Positions 1-8,700 of a stretch of 64,000 nt of DNA are shown here, piece after piece; position 1 is the stretch's first letter; the number at the start of each line of letters is the position of its first letter. The stretch is from Pseudomonadota bacterium. Its GTDB lineage: Bacteria; Pseudomonadota; Alphaproteobacteria; UBA9655. A program made the translations under genes and the position numbers. The DNA is taken from positions 1-64,000 of the forward strand of contig JAFECQ010000016.1 in assembly GCA_018242065.1 (NCBI GenBank), written 5' to 3'. A model generated the notes under the pieces. It saw only the letters and a list, made by a program, of their open reading frames with translations. It made no database searches and was not told where the DNA came from.

Positions 1-167
1 ATTAGCCCACAAGGGGAGAGGTAAAAGTCCTCAATAGTTTTCACGAGGTGACCCTGGTTGAAGATGATAAGTTTCTTTATACAAACAAATATCCAGGGTA
101 TTTTGAAGAATAGAGTCAAATTACCTTGGATAAGATGATCAAACGTCCTTATTATTTGAATGAAACA

Positions 168-227
168 GGCTCATAAGCAATGATCCTCTCATGAGTGGAA
201 AAGCTGTGCGATAAAACATTTTCTAAA
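168..227 (-). pseudogene. tpiA-like fragment (partial duplicate)
   Basis: About 60 bases match the stretch at 1088-1147 inside tpiA, in the same orientation, with roughly 80 percent identity by eye, including 18 consecutive identical bases (GGCTCATAAGCAATGATC). In tpiA this segment encodes the region around the catalytic glutamate (AYEPL). Nothing else of tpiA is recognisable around it, so it looks like a short, decaying duplicate left by a local duplication or recombination. Confidence 0.5.
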
Positions 228-254
228 CCGAGAAACCCTCGCGAATAAATTACA

Positions 255-282
255 TTGAAATTTTTAAATTTGTTTTTATAGT
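255..282 (+). promoter_or_regulatory. putative sigma70 promoter of the secreted-protein gene at 326
   Basis: TTGAAA at 255-260 and TATAGT at 277-282 are separated by 16 bases and lie 43 bases before the ATG. An AGGAG ribosome site precedes the start at 326. Seen by eye only. Confidence 0.4.
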
Positions 283-325
283 CATATCAAGATAATTTAT
301 TGATTTAATTTTTCAGGAGTACGGT

Positions 326-736
326 ATGATTAAAAGTTATTTAATGGTTGGCTTAATCGGTACAATGTTAGCATGTACTGAGACTTTCGCAATGGAAGAC
401 GCGCCCTTATTTATAGACGGTCAAAATGTAAACATTCGAGTTTCTTACTTGAAAATGCAACGAGATTCTTTTAAAGAAACGCGGCCCGGGGTCCGTCAGT
501 TTCAAGTTGCAAGAAAAACGCTAGGTACAGAAAAAAATGTGACGCGTTATTCAAGAGTGGATCTTATAGAGCCTCGTAAGGACAATCCTCTAAGCACCTT
601 TAAAACCCACGAATCTCTTCCTTTTCAATGGCACCAAGATGGATATTGGTTTTATCCTCCAAACGTTCCTGCGACGGGTGAAGCTATTTTTATTATTTCT
701 CCAGTCACCAAAATTGTATCATCTAAAAAAAGATAG
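326..736 (+). CDS. small exported protein of unknown function
   Basis: A 136-residue protein I do not recognise. Residues 1-22 form a signal peptide with a hydrophobic core (LMVGLIGTMLA) ending near ETFA. A cysteine at residue 17 follows MLA, so a lipoprotein is possible but the lipobox is poor. The mature part is polar, basic at its end (SSKKR), with an aromatic stretch (WHQDGYWFYPPN), and has no visible repeats or membrane segment. The start is well supported: AGGAG lies six bases upstream and a promoter-like sequence at 255-282. It stands alone, convergent with tpiA. Function unknown; a periplasmic or surface location is inferred from the signal peptide only. Confidence 0.6.
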   Translation: MIKSYLMVGLIGTMLACTETFAMEDAPLFIDGQNVNIRVSYLKMQRDSFKETRPGVRQFQVARKTLGTEKNVTRYSRVDLIEPRKDNPLSTFKTHESLPFQWHQDGYWFYPPNVPATGEAIFIISPVTKIVSSKKR

Positions 737-837
737 ATGGGGCAAGAGTAGCCTCATGGATGGTCACTTCAAAGGCGCTGACTTTAATCATAAATCCTCT
801 CTTTTAATAAGACCACTTTTATCAAAAGTTAGGAATT

Positions 838-1587
838 TTATCGCTGTGACGCATTAATCACATCCCAAAAGTCATCCAGCTTTAGGCTCGCTCCTCCGAC
901 AAGAAGACCGTCTACATGGGGAAGCTCTAAGAGCCCTAATGCGTTTTCCGCCGTAACCGACCCTCCATACAAAATGGGCACAAGCCCACCTCCGGATACA
1001 TGTAAAGAAAGCTCATGTTTAATCAAACCCATAACCTCTTCTATTTCTTCGTGAGAAGGAAGATGTCCCGTACCAATTGCCCATAAAGGCTCATAAGCAA
1101 TGATCATTTCATGAGGAGAAAAGCTCTCTGGTAAATCACTTTTTAACTGACTAGAAATAACATGAAGGGCTTTACCACTTTTTCTTTCTTCGGCACTTTC
1201 GCCTATGCAAAGAATAGGTCGAAGGCCTGCTTTAATAGCAACGTCATTCTTTTTCCGAATGAGGGCACAATCTTCTTTATGATGAAGCCTTCGTTCACTG
1301 TGCCCCACAATAACATATTTACAGCCAACATCCGTAAGTTGGATAGCGCTTACATCTCCCGTGTAAGGACCACTTTTTTCAGGAAAAACATCTTGAGCCC
1401 CCATCTCAATGGGGGAATTTTTTAAAATATCAAAAACTGTTGTTAGATAAGGGTAAGAAGGGCACAAGACTATTTTAGGAAGAGGACGCTCTGCTTCTTG
1501 AATTCGCTTTAAAAAACCACTCGCAAGCTTCTGAGCTTCTGCTTTGGTTCCGTTCATCTTCCAATTGCCAATAATATATTGCTGCAT
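838..1587 (-). CDS. tpiA: triosephosphate isomerase
   Basis: Interconverts dihydroxyacetone phosphate and glyceraldehyde 3-phosphate in the cytoplasm. The TIM-barrel signatures are all present: substrate-binding Asn and Lys in GNWKMNG near the N-terminus, electrophilic His in VIVGHSERR, catalytic Glu in AYEPLWAIGTG, and the phosphate-binding loops LYGGSV and LVGGASL near the end. The frame stays open to an ATG at 1638, but the upstream 16 residues are unlike the family. An AGAGGA ribosome site sits just before two ATG codons at 1590 and 1587, and 1587 gives the better spacing and a normal length of 250 residues. Transcribed divergently from the type VI secretion operon. A short partial copy lies at 168-227. 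Confidence 0.95.
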   Translation of the reverse strand: MQQYIIGNWKMNGTKAEAQKLASGFLKRIQEAERPLPKIVLCPSYPYLTTVFDILKNSPIEMGAQDVFPEKSGPYTGDVSAIQLTDVGCKYVIVGHSERRLHHKEDCALIRKKNDVAIKAGLRPILCIGESAEERKSGKALHVISSQLKSDLPESFSPHEMIIAYEPLWAIGTGHLPSHEEIEEVMGLIKHELSLHVSGGGLVPILYGGSVTAENALGLLELPHVDGLLVGGASLKLDDFWDVINASQR

Positions 1588-1735
1588 CATTTCCTCTTTT
1601 TTATCTTCTGGTAAGACATTTTTGCTTAGAAGCCACACTTATGTCCAGAATGCAATCAGAATGAAGAAAAACTATATCTTTTCCTCAAATTTTTCTGTAG
1701 GGTATAAAAAAATAATAAACTAAAGAAGGATAACT

Positions 1736-2716
1736 GTGCCTTCAACACAGCTAGAACAAATGAAGCAAAGTCCGCAAAACTCTGCACACCCTGTAGCGAA
1801 TGGAGGGAGTTATTCTCCCCCTCCACCTATTCCAACGTTACCTATCCAAACTCAATATGCTCCTGGAGGTGGGCAACCAAAAGGGCTTATTGTTAATTTA
1901 GGTAAAGTATCCTTGTTTGGTATCTTTTTTAGTTTAATCATTATGGGCGCTCTGACTTTTTTAAGTGGCTTTTTACTTGGGGTTTGGTTTGCTGGGCCAA
2001 GCGGTTCAAATATAATTCCCACAAGCGACACATATAATCCAATATATCTTCACTCTCAAAGCCCTGAACAGCAAACTGCTCCTACGTCCGCCGCCGCTGT
2101 GGGAAGCCATGCTATCCAAAGTGCTGCCGGACAGGCAGGATTTGCAACACAATCTGTTGTTTCAAACGTTCACGTCCCTCATGTCCCATCTTTTTTAGCT
2201 CCCCTTGTTACAGCAACACAAACAGCTGTAGGAGAGCAACTCGGGCATAAAGCACAACAGCAAGTTAACCGTAATTTAGATCAAGGGTTACAAGTTTCTG
2301 CGCCTGCAGCCCCTCAACAAAAACCAACAACGCAAAACCCTCCTTTGACGCAGCCAGCCCCTTCAATGTATCCAGCAACTCCCCCACTTCCAGCAACCAC
2401 CACGCCATCATCCTCTTCACCCACGCAACAAAGCGCACCTAAGTCACAGTCTCAACAACAGAATTTTACAATTCAGCTTGGGGCATATGCATCAAAAGAG
2501 AATGCCCATGCTCTTGTAAACCATTTACAAGCACTCAATATTAACTCACGGACAATTGTGGGCAAGGGTGCAGAGGGAAACGTTGTGTATTTTGTTCACA
2601 GCGGACTTTATAAAGATTATAATCAAGCATTAGAGGCAGCTTCGCAATTTGCAAACCAAAATCTTCCAGGTGCAATGGTCGTGAATGTTTCTGAAGAAAA
2701 TAAGAGTGCCTCATGA
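1736..2716 (+). CDS. SPOR-domain inner-membrane protein heading the T6SS operon
   Basis: A 326-residue protein beginning at a GTG preceded by AAGGA. It has a short proline-rich cytoplasmic N-terminus (SYSPPPPIPTLP), one transmembrane segment around residues 58-87, a long Pro/Gln/Ala/Ser-rich linker, and a C-terminal SPOR domain (about 244-321, starting FTIQLGAYASKENA). SPOR domains bind denuded glycan strands in the periplasm. Its last four bases (ATGA) are the start of tssJ, so it is translationally coupled to the T6SS genes. The TssL of this operon lacks a peptidoglycan-binding extension, so this protein may anchor the complex to the wall; that is inference. Alternatively it is a division-type SPOR protein that drifted into the operon. 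Confidence 0.75.
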   Translation: MPSTQLEQMKQSPQNSAHPVANGGSYSPPPPIPTLPIQTQYAPGGGQPKGLIVNLGKVSLFGIFFSLIIMGALTFLSGFLLGVWFAGPSGSNIIPTSDTYNPIYLHSQSPEQQTAPTSAAAVGSHAIQSAAGQAGFATQSVVSNVHVPHVPSFLAPLVTATQTAVGEQLGHKAQQQVNRNLDQGLQVSAPAAPQQKPTTQNPPLTQPAPSMYPATPPLPATTTPSSSSPTQQSAPKSQSQQQNFTIQLGAYASKENAHALVNHLQALNINSRTIVGKGAEGNVVYFVHSGLYKDYNQALEAASQFANQNLPGAMVVNVSEENKSAS

Positions 2717-3495
2717 CACGCATAACAATGACATCTTGGATTCGACAAAAATTTTTAATCGGATTTTCTCTCTTTACCGCTATAGGGCTCACGTCTTGTA
2801 CAAATGATTTACTACCAGAACTTTATATTGATACTGTTTCAATTTATACAGAGTCTGATACTAATCAAAATTCTGCAATCGCTGTTGACCTCGTTCTTGT
2901 TTATGATCAAGAGCTCGCAAAGCTTTTGAGTCAAATGTCAGCTGCTAAATATTTTTCTTCTGCAAAACAACTTCTTTTAGACAACCCGACACTTTTAGAT
3001 ATTTGGCATTGGGAATTAGTTCCTGGCCAAATTGTACAAGATTTTTCTCCTCCACAGGAACAAGGAGACGCTTATGCAGGGTTTGTTTTCGCAAATTATC
3101 TCTCGCCCGGGGATCATCGTATTAAAATCGCCCCAACGGGAATCGTCAAAGTTCTTCTTTTAAAGAATGATTTGAAGAATCTAGCTAATTATGACCTTAA
3201 CGATGCCCGTCTAGGTACGACCATGTCAGATGTTATCAGAACAACCAGTGACACAGGGCCAGAAGACGAAGAAGAACCGTGTAAAATAAAGCTTGGGCCA
3301 ACAAAGAAGCTAATGGCTCCTTGCAAGAAAGTGACACGAGGAACGAAACAGCCTCCTCAGCAAGAGCCATGTGTGTTTTCTACGACTCAGCCTTGCTCAG
3401 CAAAACCAGTGCCTATTTTTACACGTCCACTGTGCCCTCCAGCTGCAATCGTAAGCAAGCCCAAAGGAAATAAGGTGAAAAAATGGCAAAACTAG
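2713..3495 (+). CDS. tssJ: T6SS outer-membrane lipoprotein TssJ-like, with C-terminal extension
   Basis: Residues 1-30 form a lipoprotein signal ending in LTSC, the expected anchor of TssJ, which caps the TssJLM membrane complex at the outer membrane. The following region fits the TssJ beta-sandwich: alternating hydrophobic strands (VDLVLVYDQELAKLL), a central DIWHWELVPGQ segment, and a late GDHRIKIAPTGIVKVLLL. Typical TssJ proteins have about 150-180 residues; this one has 260, the excess being a polar C-terminal tail with six cysteines and many prolines. It overlaps the SPOR gene by 4 bases and tssK by 13 bases. Family assignment rests on the lipobox, partial pattern and position between the SPOR gene and tssK. 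Confidence 0.75.
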   Translation: MTRITMTSWIRQKFLIGFSLFTAIGLTSCTNDLLPELYIDTVSIYTESDTNQNSAIAVDLVLVYDQELAKLLSQMSAAKYFSSAKQLLLDNPTLLDIWHWELVPGQIVQDFSPPQEQGDAYAGFVFANYLSPGDHRIKIAPTGIVKVLLLKNDLKNLANYDLNDARLGTTMSDVIRTTSDTGPEDEEEPCKIKLGPTKKLMAPCKKVTRGTKQPPQQEPCVFSTTQPCSAKPVPIFTRPLCPPAAIVSKPKGNKVKKWQN

Positions 3496-4832
3496 ATTTC
3501 AACCCCATACAATGGCACGAAGGCATGCTTCTTATGCCTCAGCATTTTCAACAAACTGATTTTCGCATAGAAAATATGATGGCTTACTACATGAGTCAAA
3601 TGTCTTCTTTTTTTTGGGGGATTGTAGACATTAAAATTGATGAAGCTCTTTTAACATCTGGCATTTATCGTCCTTTAGAACTTGAGGTTATTATGCCTGA
3701 TGGCCTCGTTATTTCTGGACTCCCCGAAACAACAACACCTTTGCAATTGAATCTGGTTCCTTTTCAAAAAGAACTTCAAAGTGAACCCTATTATATCTAT
3801 TTATGTATTCCTCCTTGGCGAGAAGGAGCCATGGAAGTGGGTGGTGATTTACCACGATATCTTTCTTCCTTAAGCACAAACGTTATGGATATGAATACAG
3901 GGGAACAACCTATTGACATTCCACGCCTTTTACCCAATCTCTCCTTACAGTTAGCTCTTGAGCCTCCTCCCCATTATGTCTCTCTTCCTCTTGCTCAAGT
4001 TATCTATGACGCAAAAAGCTTTTCTTTAACGAATTATCTCCCCCCTCGCTTGAAAGTAACTTTGGTATCGGGGATAGGTGAGATCTGCAATCAACTTTCA
4101 GAACGTCTACGTTTAAAACTAGGATATTTGCAACAAAAAGTTCAAACAGTACAAGAGCAAGTTACTAAGGATCCTTTTTTCGAAGAGATTGAAGATATTC
4201 GCTTAAAATTAATTGCCGGTCTTCTACCTTTTGAAGCATTAATATCTGTTCAAAACGTTCACCCTTTTCTTGTTTATCGCGAGTTATGCAGTCTTGCAGG
4301 ACAAATTTCGGGCGTAAAATATGGCGAACTTCCCCCTCGATTTGATGCTTATAATCACTTAGATATTAGCAAAAGCTTTTCTCAAGTTATTGATTATATT
4401 ACAAAAGTCTTGAACGAAATTGAAGAAAGCTACACAGTTATACCATTCTCCCTAAATGATCGCGTTTTCACTCTTCAACTCCAATCAGCTTGGGTCGGAG
4501 ATAGACTTGTCATTGGTGTTAGAGCTCAACCAAATACAACAACAGAGGACCTTTTAAGTTGGATTAATAACTGTGTTATTGTCACCGACAAGTATATTAC
4601 ACTTGCGAAAGACAACCGCGTCTTGGGGGCAAAGAGAACAATTGTATCAGAAGTCCCTGCAATGAATCTTGTTGCAACCAAAGGTGTTCAGCTTTTTGTT
4701 GTTGATGTTGATCCTCGCTATATTGATCCAAAGGGAATTTTGTGTTTATTTAACATTTCTGACGATGACTTAACTCGACCATTGGAAGTCGTACTTTACA
4801 ATTCAAATCAACAAGCATTGTCAAAGGATTAA
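3483..4832 (+). CDS. tssK: T6SS baseplate protein TssK
   Basis: TssK forms trimers that connect the baseplate wedges (TssEFG) to the cytoplasmic parts of TssL and TssM. The N-terminal signature WHEGMLLMPQHFQQTDFR is highly characteristic. Length (449 residues) is normal, and the C-terminal receptor-binding part contains the usual late VQLFVVD / YNS segments. The start overlaps tssJ by 13 bases, showing translational coupling. No wedge genes are nearby, so the rest of the baseplate must be encoded elsewhere. Confidence 0.92.
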   Translation: MAKLDFNPIQWHEGMLLMPQHFQQTDFRIENMMAYYMSQMSSFFWGIVDIKIDEALLTSGIYRPLELEVIMPDGLVISGLPETTTPLQLNLVPFQKELQSEPYYIYLCIPPWREGAMEVGGDLPRYLSSLSTNVMDMNTGEQPIDIPRLLPNLSLQLALEPPPHYVSLPLAQVIYDAKSFSLTNYLPPRLKVTLVSGIGEICNQLSERLRLKLGYLQQKVQTVQEQVTKDPFFEEIEDIRLKLIAGLLPFEALISVQNVHPFLVYRELCSLAGQISGVKYGELPPRFDAYNHLDISKSFSQVIDYITKVLNEIEESYTVIPFSLNDRVFTLQLQSAWVGDRLVIGVRAQPNTTTEDLLSWINNCVIVTDKYITLAKDNRVLGAKRTIVSEVPAMNLVATKGVQLFVVDVDPRYIDPKGILCLFNISDDDLTRPLEVVLYNSNQQALSKD

Positions 4833-4879
4833 TTAACGAATTTTTAAGAAAAATTAATTTAAAATTTTAGACATTAAGA

Positions 4880-5713
4880 TTGGATGCTTTAGGTACTGCT
4901 GAAAAAACAAGGGCCTCAAATAAAAAGAAAGTAAGATTCGTGGCACGATTTAACGATAGCAAACAAAGAACAACATTTATTGTTGAGTGTTTTGAAGAGT
5001 TCTATAAAGAAGTTTTAAAACATAAGAACTTTGTTCTCAATAAAAGAAAAATAAAAGGTGAAAAAGACTCCTCTCCTAATGCTACAGCCGAATTTATCTT
5101 GTCAAAATTACAAACGTTCCTGGAAAACCAGTCTTTGACCGCATCTTTGGGTGGGAGTAGCTTCGCCGAGACCTTTTATGCGGAAGCTCAATTTTTAATG
5201 GTTGCTCTTGCAGACGAAGTGTTTTTAAACCTTGATTGGCTAGGAAAACCTTACTGGGAATCTAATTTACTCGAACAACGTCTCTATGACACCCATAGCG
5301 CAGGACAAGTTTTTTTTGATAATCTTGATGTTCTTCTCAGAAATAAAGACCCTGTTCGAAAAGATCTAGCAGTTCTCTATCTAAACGCTTTGGGTTTGGG
5401 CTTTAAAGGTAAATATAGACATTTTAATGATGAGGGCGCTTTAAATTCTTATCGTTCAAAATTATTCACGTTTATCAATCGCAGAGAGCCTTATTTATTT
5501 CGACAAAAAATTCATCTTTTCCCTGATGCTTACGCACATACATTAGAAGCAAATGAAGCAAAGGAACTTCCTAATTTACGCAATTGGTTTCTCGTCTTTG
5601 CAGGAATTGGGTTCGGTTATCTTCTAGCTTCGTACATAGTGTGGTATTCTGCAACCGCAGAGATTTCACGCGTCGTTAACAGAATTATTGCCTATAGCGG
5701 TAGAAGTGAGTAG
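4880..5713 (+). CDS. tssL: T6SS inner-membrane protein TssL (DotU/IcmH family)
   Basis: DotU-family component of the membrane complex; its cytoplasmic domain binds TssK. Seen are FAETFYAEAQFLMVALADE (about residues 95-113), DEVFLNLDW, and GLGFKGKYR, followed by a single C-terminal transmembrane helix (about 236-257, FLVFAGIGFGYLLASYIVW). It ends shortly after, so there is no OmpA-like or other peptidoglycan-binding extension. The start must be the TTG at 4880: an in-frame TAG lies just upstream, the ATG at 4884 is out of frame, and there is no strong ribosome site. 47 bases separate it from tssK and 9 from tssM. Confidence 0.9.
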   Translation: MDALGTAEKTRASNKKKVRFVARFNDSKQRTTFIVECFEEFYKEVLKHKNFVLNKRKIKGEKDSSPNATAEFILSKLQTFLENQSLTASLGGSSFAETFYAEAQFLMVALADEVFLNLDWLGKPYWESNLLEQRLYDTHSAGQVFFDNLDVLLRNKDPVRKDLAVLYLNALGLGFKGKYRHFNDEGALNSYRSKLFTFINRREPYLFRQKIHLFPDAYAHTLEANEAKELPNLRNWFLVFAGIGFGYLLASYIVWYSATAEISRVVNRIIAYSGRSE

Positions 5714-5722
5714 AGGGAAGAA

Positions 5723-8700
5723 ATGATAAGTGAACGCTTGACACGCCTGACTTATTACTTTCCATGGAGTCTTGTTGTTGCTCTATTGCTGGCTCTTATC
5801 TTTGCTGTTATAGGCATTATGATTTTTAGAAGTGCGATTAAAAAGGGAGAAGAAGATGGTTCATCACCCGAAAAGACCTCTCCTCTTTTAGATAAGCTTC
5901 AGATATTCGCCGCACGTTTTGGATATTTTGGAACAACCCCTCTCAGCCAATCATTTAACTATGCTCTCAAGCTCATGTATAACTTCATTGGTGGAACCCA
6001 ATTTCGTTATAAACTTCCATGGATTGTTATGCTTGGCACAAGCAACTCGGGGAAAAGTGCAGCACTTGAAGCTTTAAACTTAGATCGTCCCATTGGTCGC
6101 CCTCATTTTGATACCGAAGGCCTCTTAAAACCTCTTTGTGATTGGTGGTTTTATGATCACGGTACCGTTTTAGATCTAGATGGTAAAATTGTTTTGAGTC
6201 CTACGCGAGCCTCTTCTGATGAAGACAATTGGAAACTTTTTTTAAATCTTCTTGTTCACCATCGATCTAAACGACCTCTTGACGGAATTGTTTTAACAAT
6301 TCCTGCAACGGAGCTCATCGGGGATGGTATGCTTTCTCATGATGATCTCATGGTTCGCGCAGAATACCTCTATGGCAAATTATGGCAGGTACAATATTTA
6401 ACTGGCATTAGAGTGCCTATTTATGTCGTCGTGACAAAGTGTGATACGATTCCTGGCTTTCACAGTCTCTGTAATTCTCTGCCAAATCACAGCCGACACG
6501 ATATTTTTGGTTGGTCTAATGATCGTGCTGTTGATTCATCCTATACGAGCGAATGGATTGATGAAGCTTTTGCCTCAATAAATGCCTCACTCTATCGAAT
6601 TCAAGAGGAAATTTATGCTGATGGGAAGACCATTGATGGCCGGGACGGCGTCTTTTTATTCCCGGTCATGTTTAATCAAATAAAAGGAGGGCTTAAAACA
6701 TATGCAAACCACCTTTTTAAAGCTTCCGGCTACCACGAAGCATTCTTTTTAAGAGGACTCTATTTCGTCGGGGATAGCCACGTTGAAAAACCCGGCCGCG
6801 TACGGCAGGTTGCTTCTGATCTTTCATTAAGCTATATGCACGATGATGCGTCTCGCACTCGAAATATCTATTTTATTGATAATCTTTTCGAAAATAAAAT
6901 CTTTCGTGAAGTAGGCTTAGCAAGGCCTGTTTCTCGTGTACTATTAGGTAATACGACAGCGATGCGTTTTGCTAAAATTGGAGTTGCCATAGCTGCAATC
7001 GTTGGAACACTTAGTTTATTACGCGCCAATGAAGTGTTACAAAGCGCAAAAATGAATCTAGTCCCTGCGCTGACTCAAATCGAAGTCACATTAGAGAAAA
7101 TTCACGGCCAAAATGAAGAGACCGAAATTGGGCGCGTTTTCTTTGAAGATCAAGCTCAAGCTCTTCTTAATATGATGACGCAAATTAGTGTAAATACCCT
7201 CTCTTCAGTTTTTATCCCTCCTTCCTGGTTTGATAATTTGGATGCAAAAATTAAATTCGTTATGGGAATCGCTTATGAACGCGTTGTCATTCGATCTCTT
7301 GCCAGTCAGTTAACATATAAAGCTATTCAACTTTTTTCATTGGACACGGTTATCCCAGTAACAGAAGCCACCAGCAATGGAATCGATCCTCTCGAAACGG
7401 CTCAATTTTATCGCTTTAGAAACTACGTTCTTGCTGTACGTGCGCTTGAGTTGGCGGCAAACAAATACAATGACCTAGGTATGACTTCGAGCTTAAAAGA
7501 TGTCTCAGAAATTATAAAATACCTATTTAATTATGATTTACCTGCTGACTTTTATGAACATACAAATTTTTATGTTGATGCACTCAAAGAAACGAATACG
7601 AAATTATTTGATTTTGACGGATTCCGTGATGATGCTTCAATCAAATTACGTAAGCTTTTTGATGAATTTCAACTTGCGAGCTTTGATCCAAACCAAATGA
7701 TTCCGGGGCTTGGCCGTTTAATGACAAGTCTCTATGAATTTTCAGGGGCGCGCAACTATACAGCTTATGATGCGGATCTGCTGCGCGAAATATATGTAAG
7801 CTTAGGCGAAACAATCGGCTCAATTAAAAATCCTGGTTTAGAATGGTTAGATGCGGATCATTTTAATCCTGGCCCCCAATATGAATATGTTGTGGGACTT
7901 ATCGTTGGCTCCGCCTTTTTTACAAGTACAACCGCAAGCGATTTAATCAGTGAACTGGATCAAAATTTTACGGCGTTCCGTAGACGTCTGGCTGGCTATA
8001 CCTCGCCTCTTATTAATGGCGGAAATCTCTTTAATGTTGAAAATGATTTGGCCATTGCGGCTCCTTCAGAAGGAGCTCTTGCTTTGGAACAGAACTTATC
8101 AGTTTTCTTTGCTGAGCCATTTATGGCTGCCACAGAAAGTAGAAATATTATCACAGCAATTCCTATAGGCTCTGTATTATTATGGGATACTCTACGTCTA
8201 CAACAAGCAGTTCAATTGATTAGTAGTTATAATAATTTTATGAACTCTCATCTTTTGAACATGCCAAAAGTTCTACAGCCAATGCTTCAAAAAGTGGGAA
8301 GAGATAATCTAACACTAAACCTTGTTCGGTTTATCGTTGATGCTGAAGTCTTTAGCTCAGAAACCTTGATAGGTGTAAGCACATCTCCAGAAGATGCTCT
8401 TCTCTCTCAAGTTCAAAATTATCGAGCTGCGGCGCCTTACCTAGAACAGATTTTATTTGCCTTAAAAGCAAATAATGCAAACTCCGCTTTCAGTACTCTC
8501 AAAGACCTTTTAACTGGACAAACCTATAATCCTTTAGCAAAGCTTGACGAAATTTTAACAGATGAATCTCCTTACGCGATTAAAATGAATTCTTTTGATT
8601 GGTGGAAGGGTGATTCTTTAGCAGCTCTTGAAGCCTTTGGCGTTTCTACCCTTACAGAACTAAAAGGTTACCTCGAGTTACAACGCGACCGAATCAATTA

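Larger units (their letters stand above)
1..325. other. 5' non-coding stretch with gene remnants
   Basis: No intact gene is visible. Bases 6-113 on the plus strand read as an uninterrupted protein-like segment ending in EDDKFLYTNKYPGYFEE and a TAG stop, but a TAG also lies in frame at 3-5 and there is no start codon, so it is at best a decayed gene tail. A tpiA-like fragment follows at 168-227, then the promoter of the first gene. Confidence 0.3.

Noticed and set aside
639-857. 72-codon open frame overlapping the first secreted protein gene
   Set aside because: Out of frame with a gene that has a good ribosome site and signal peptide; no features of its own.
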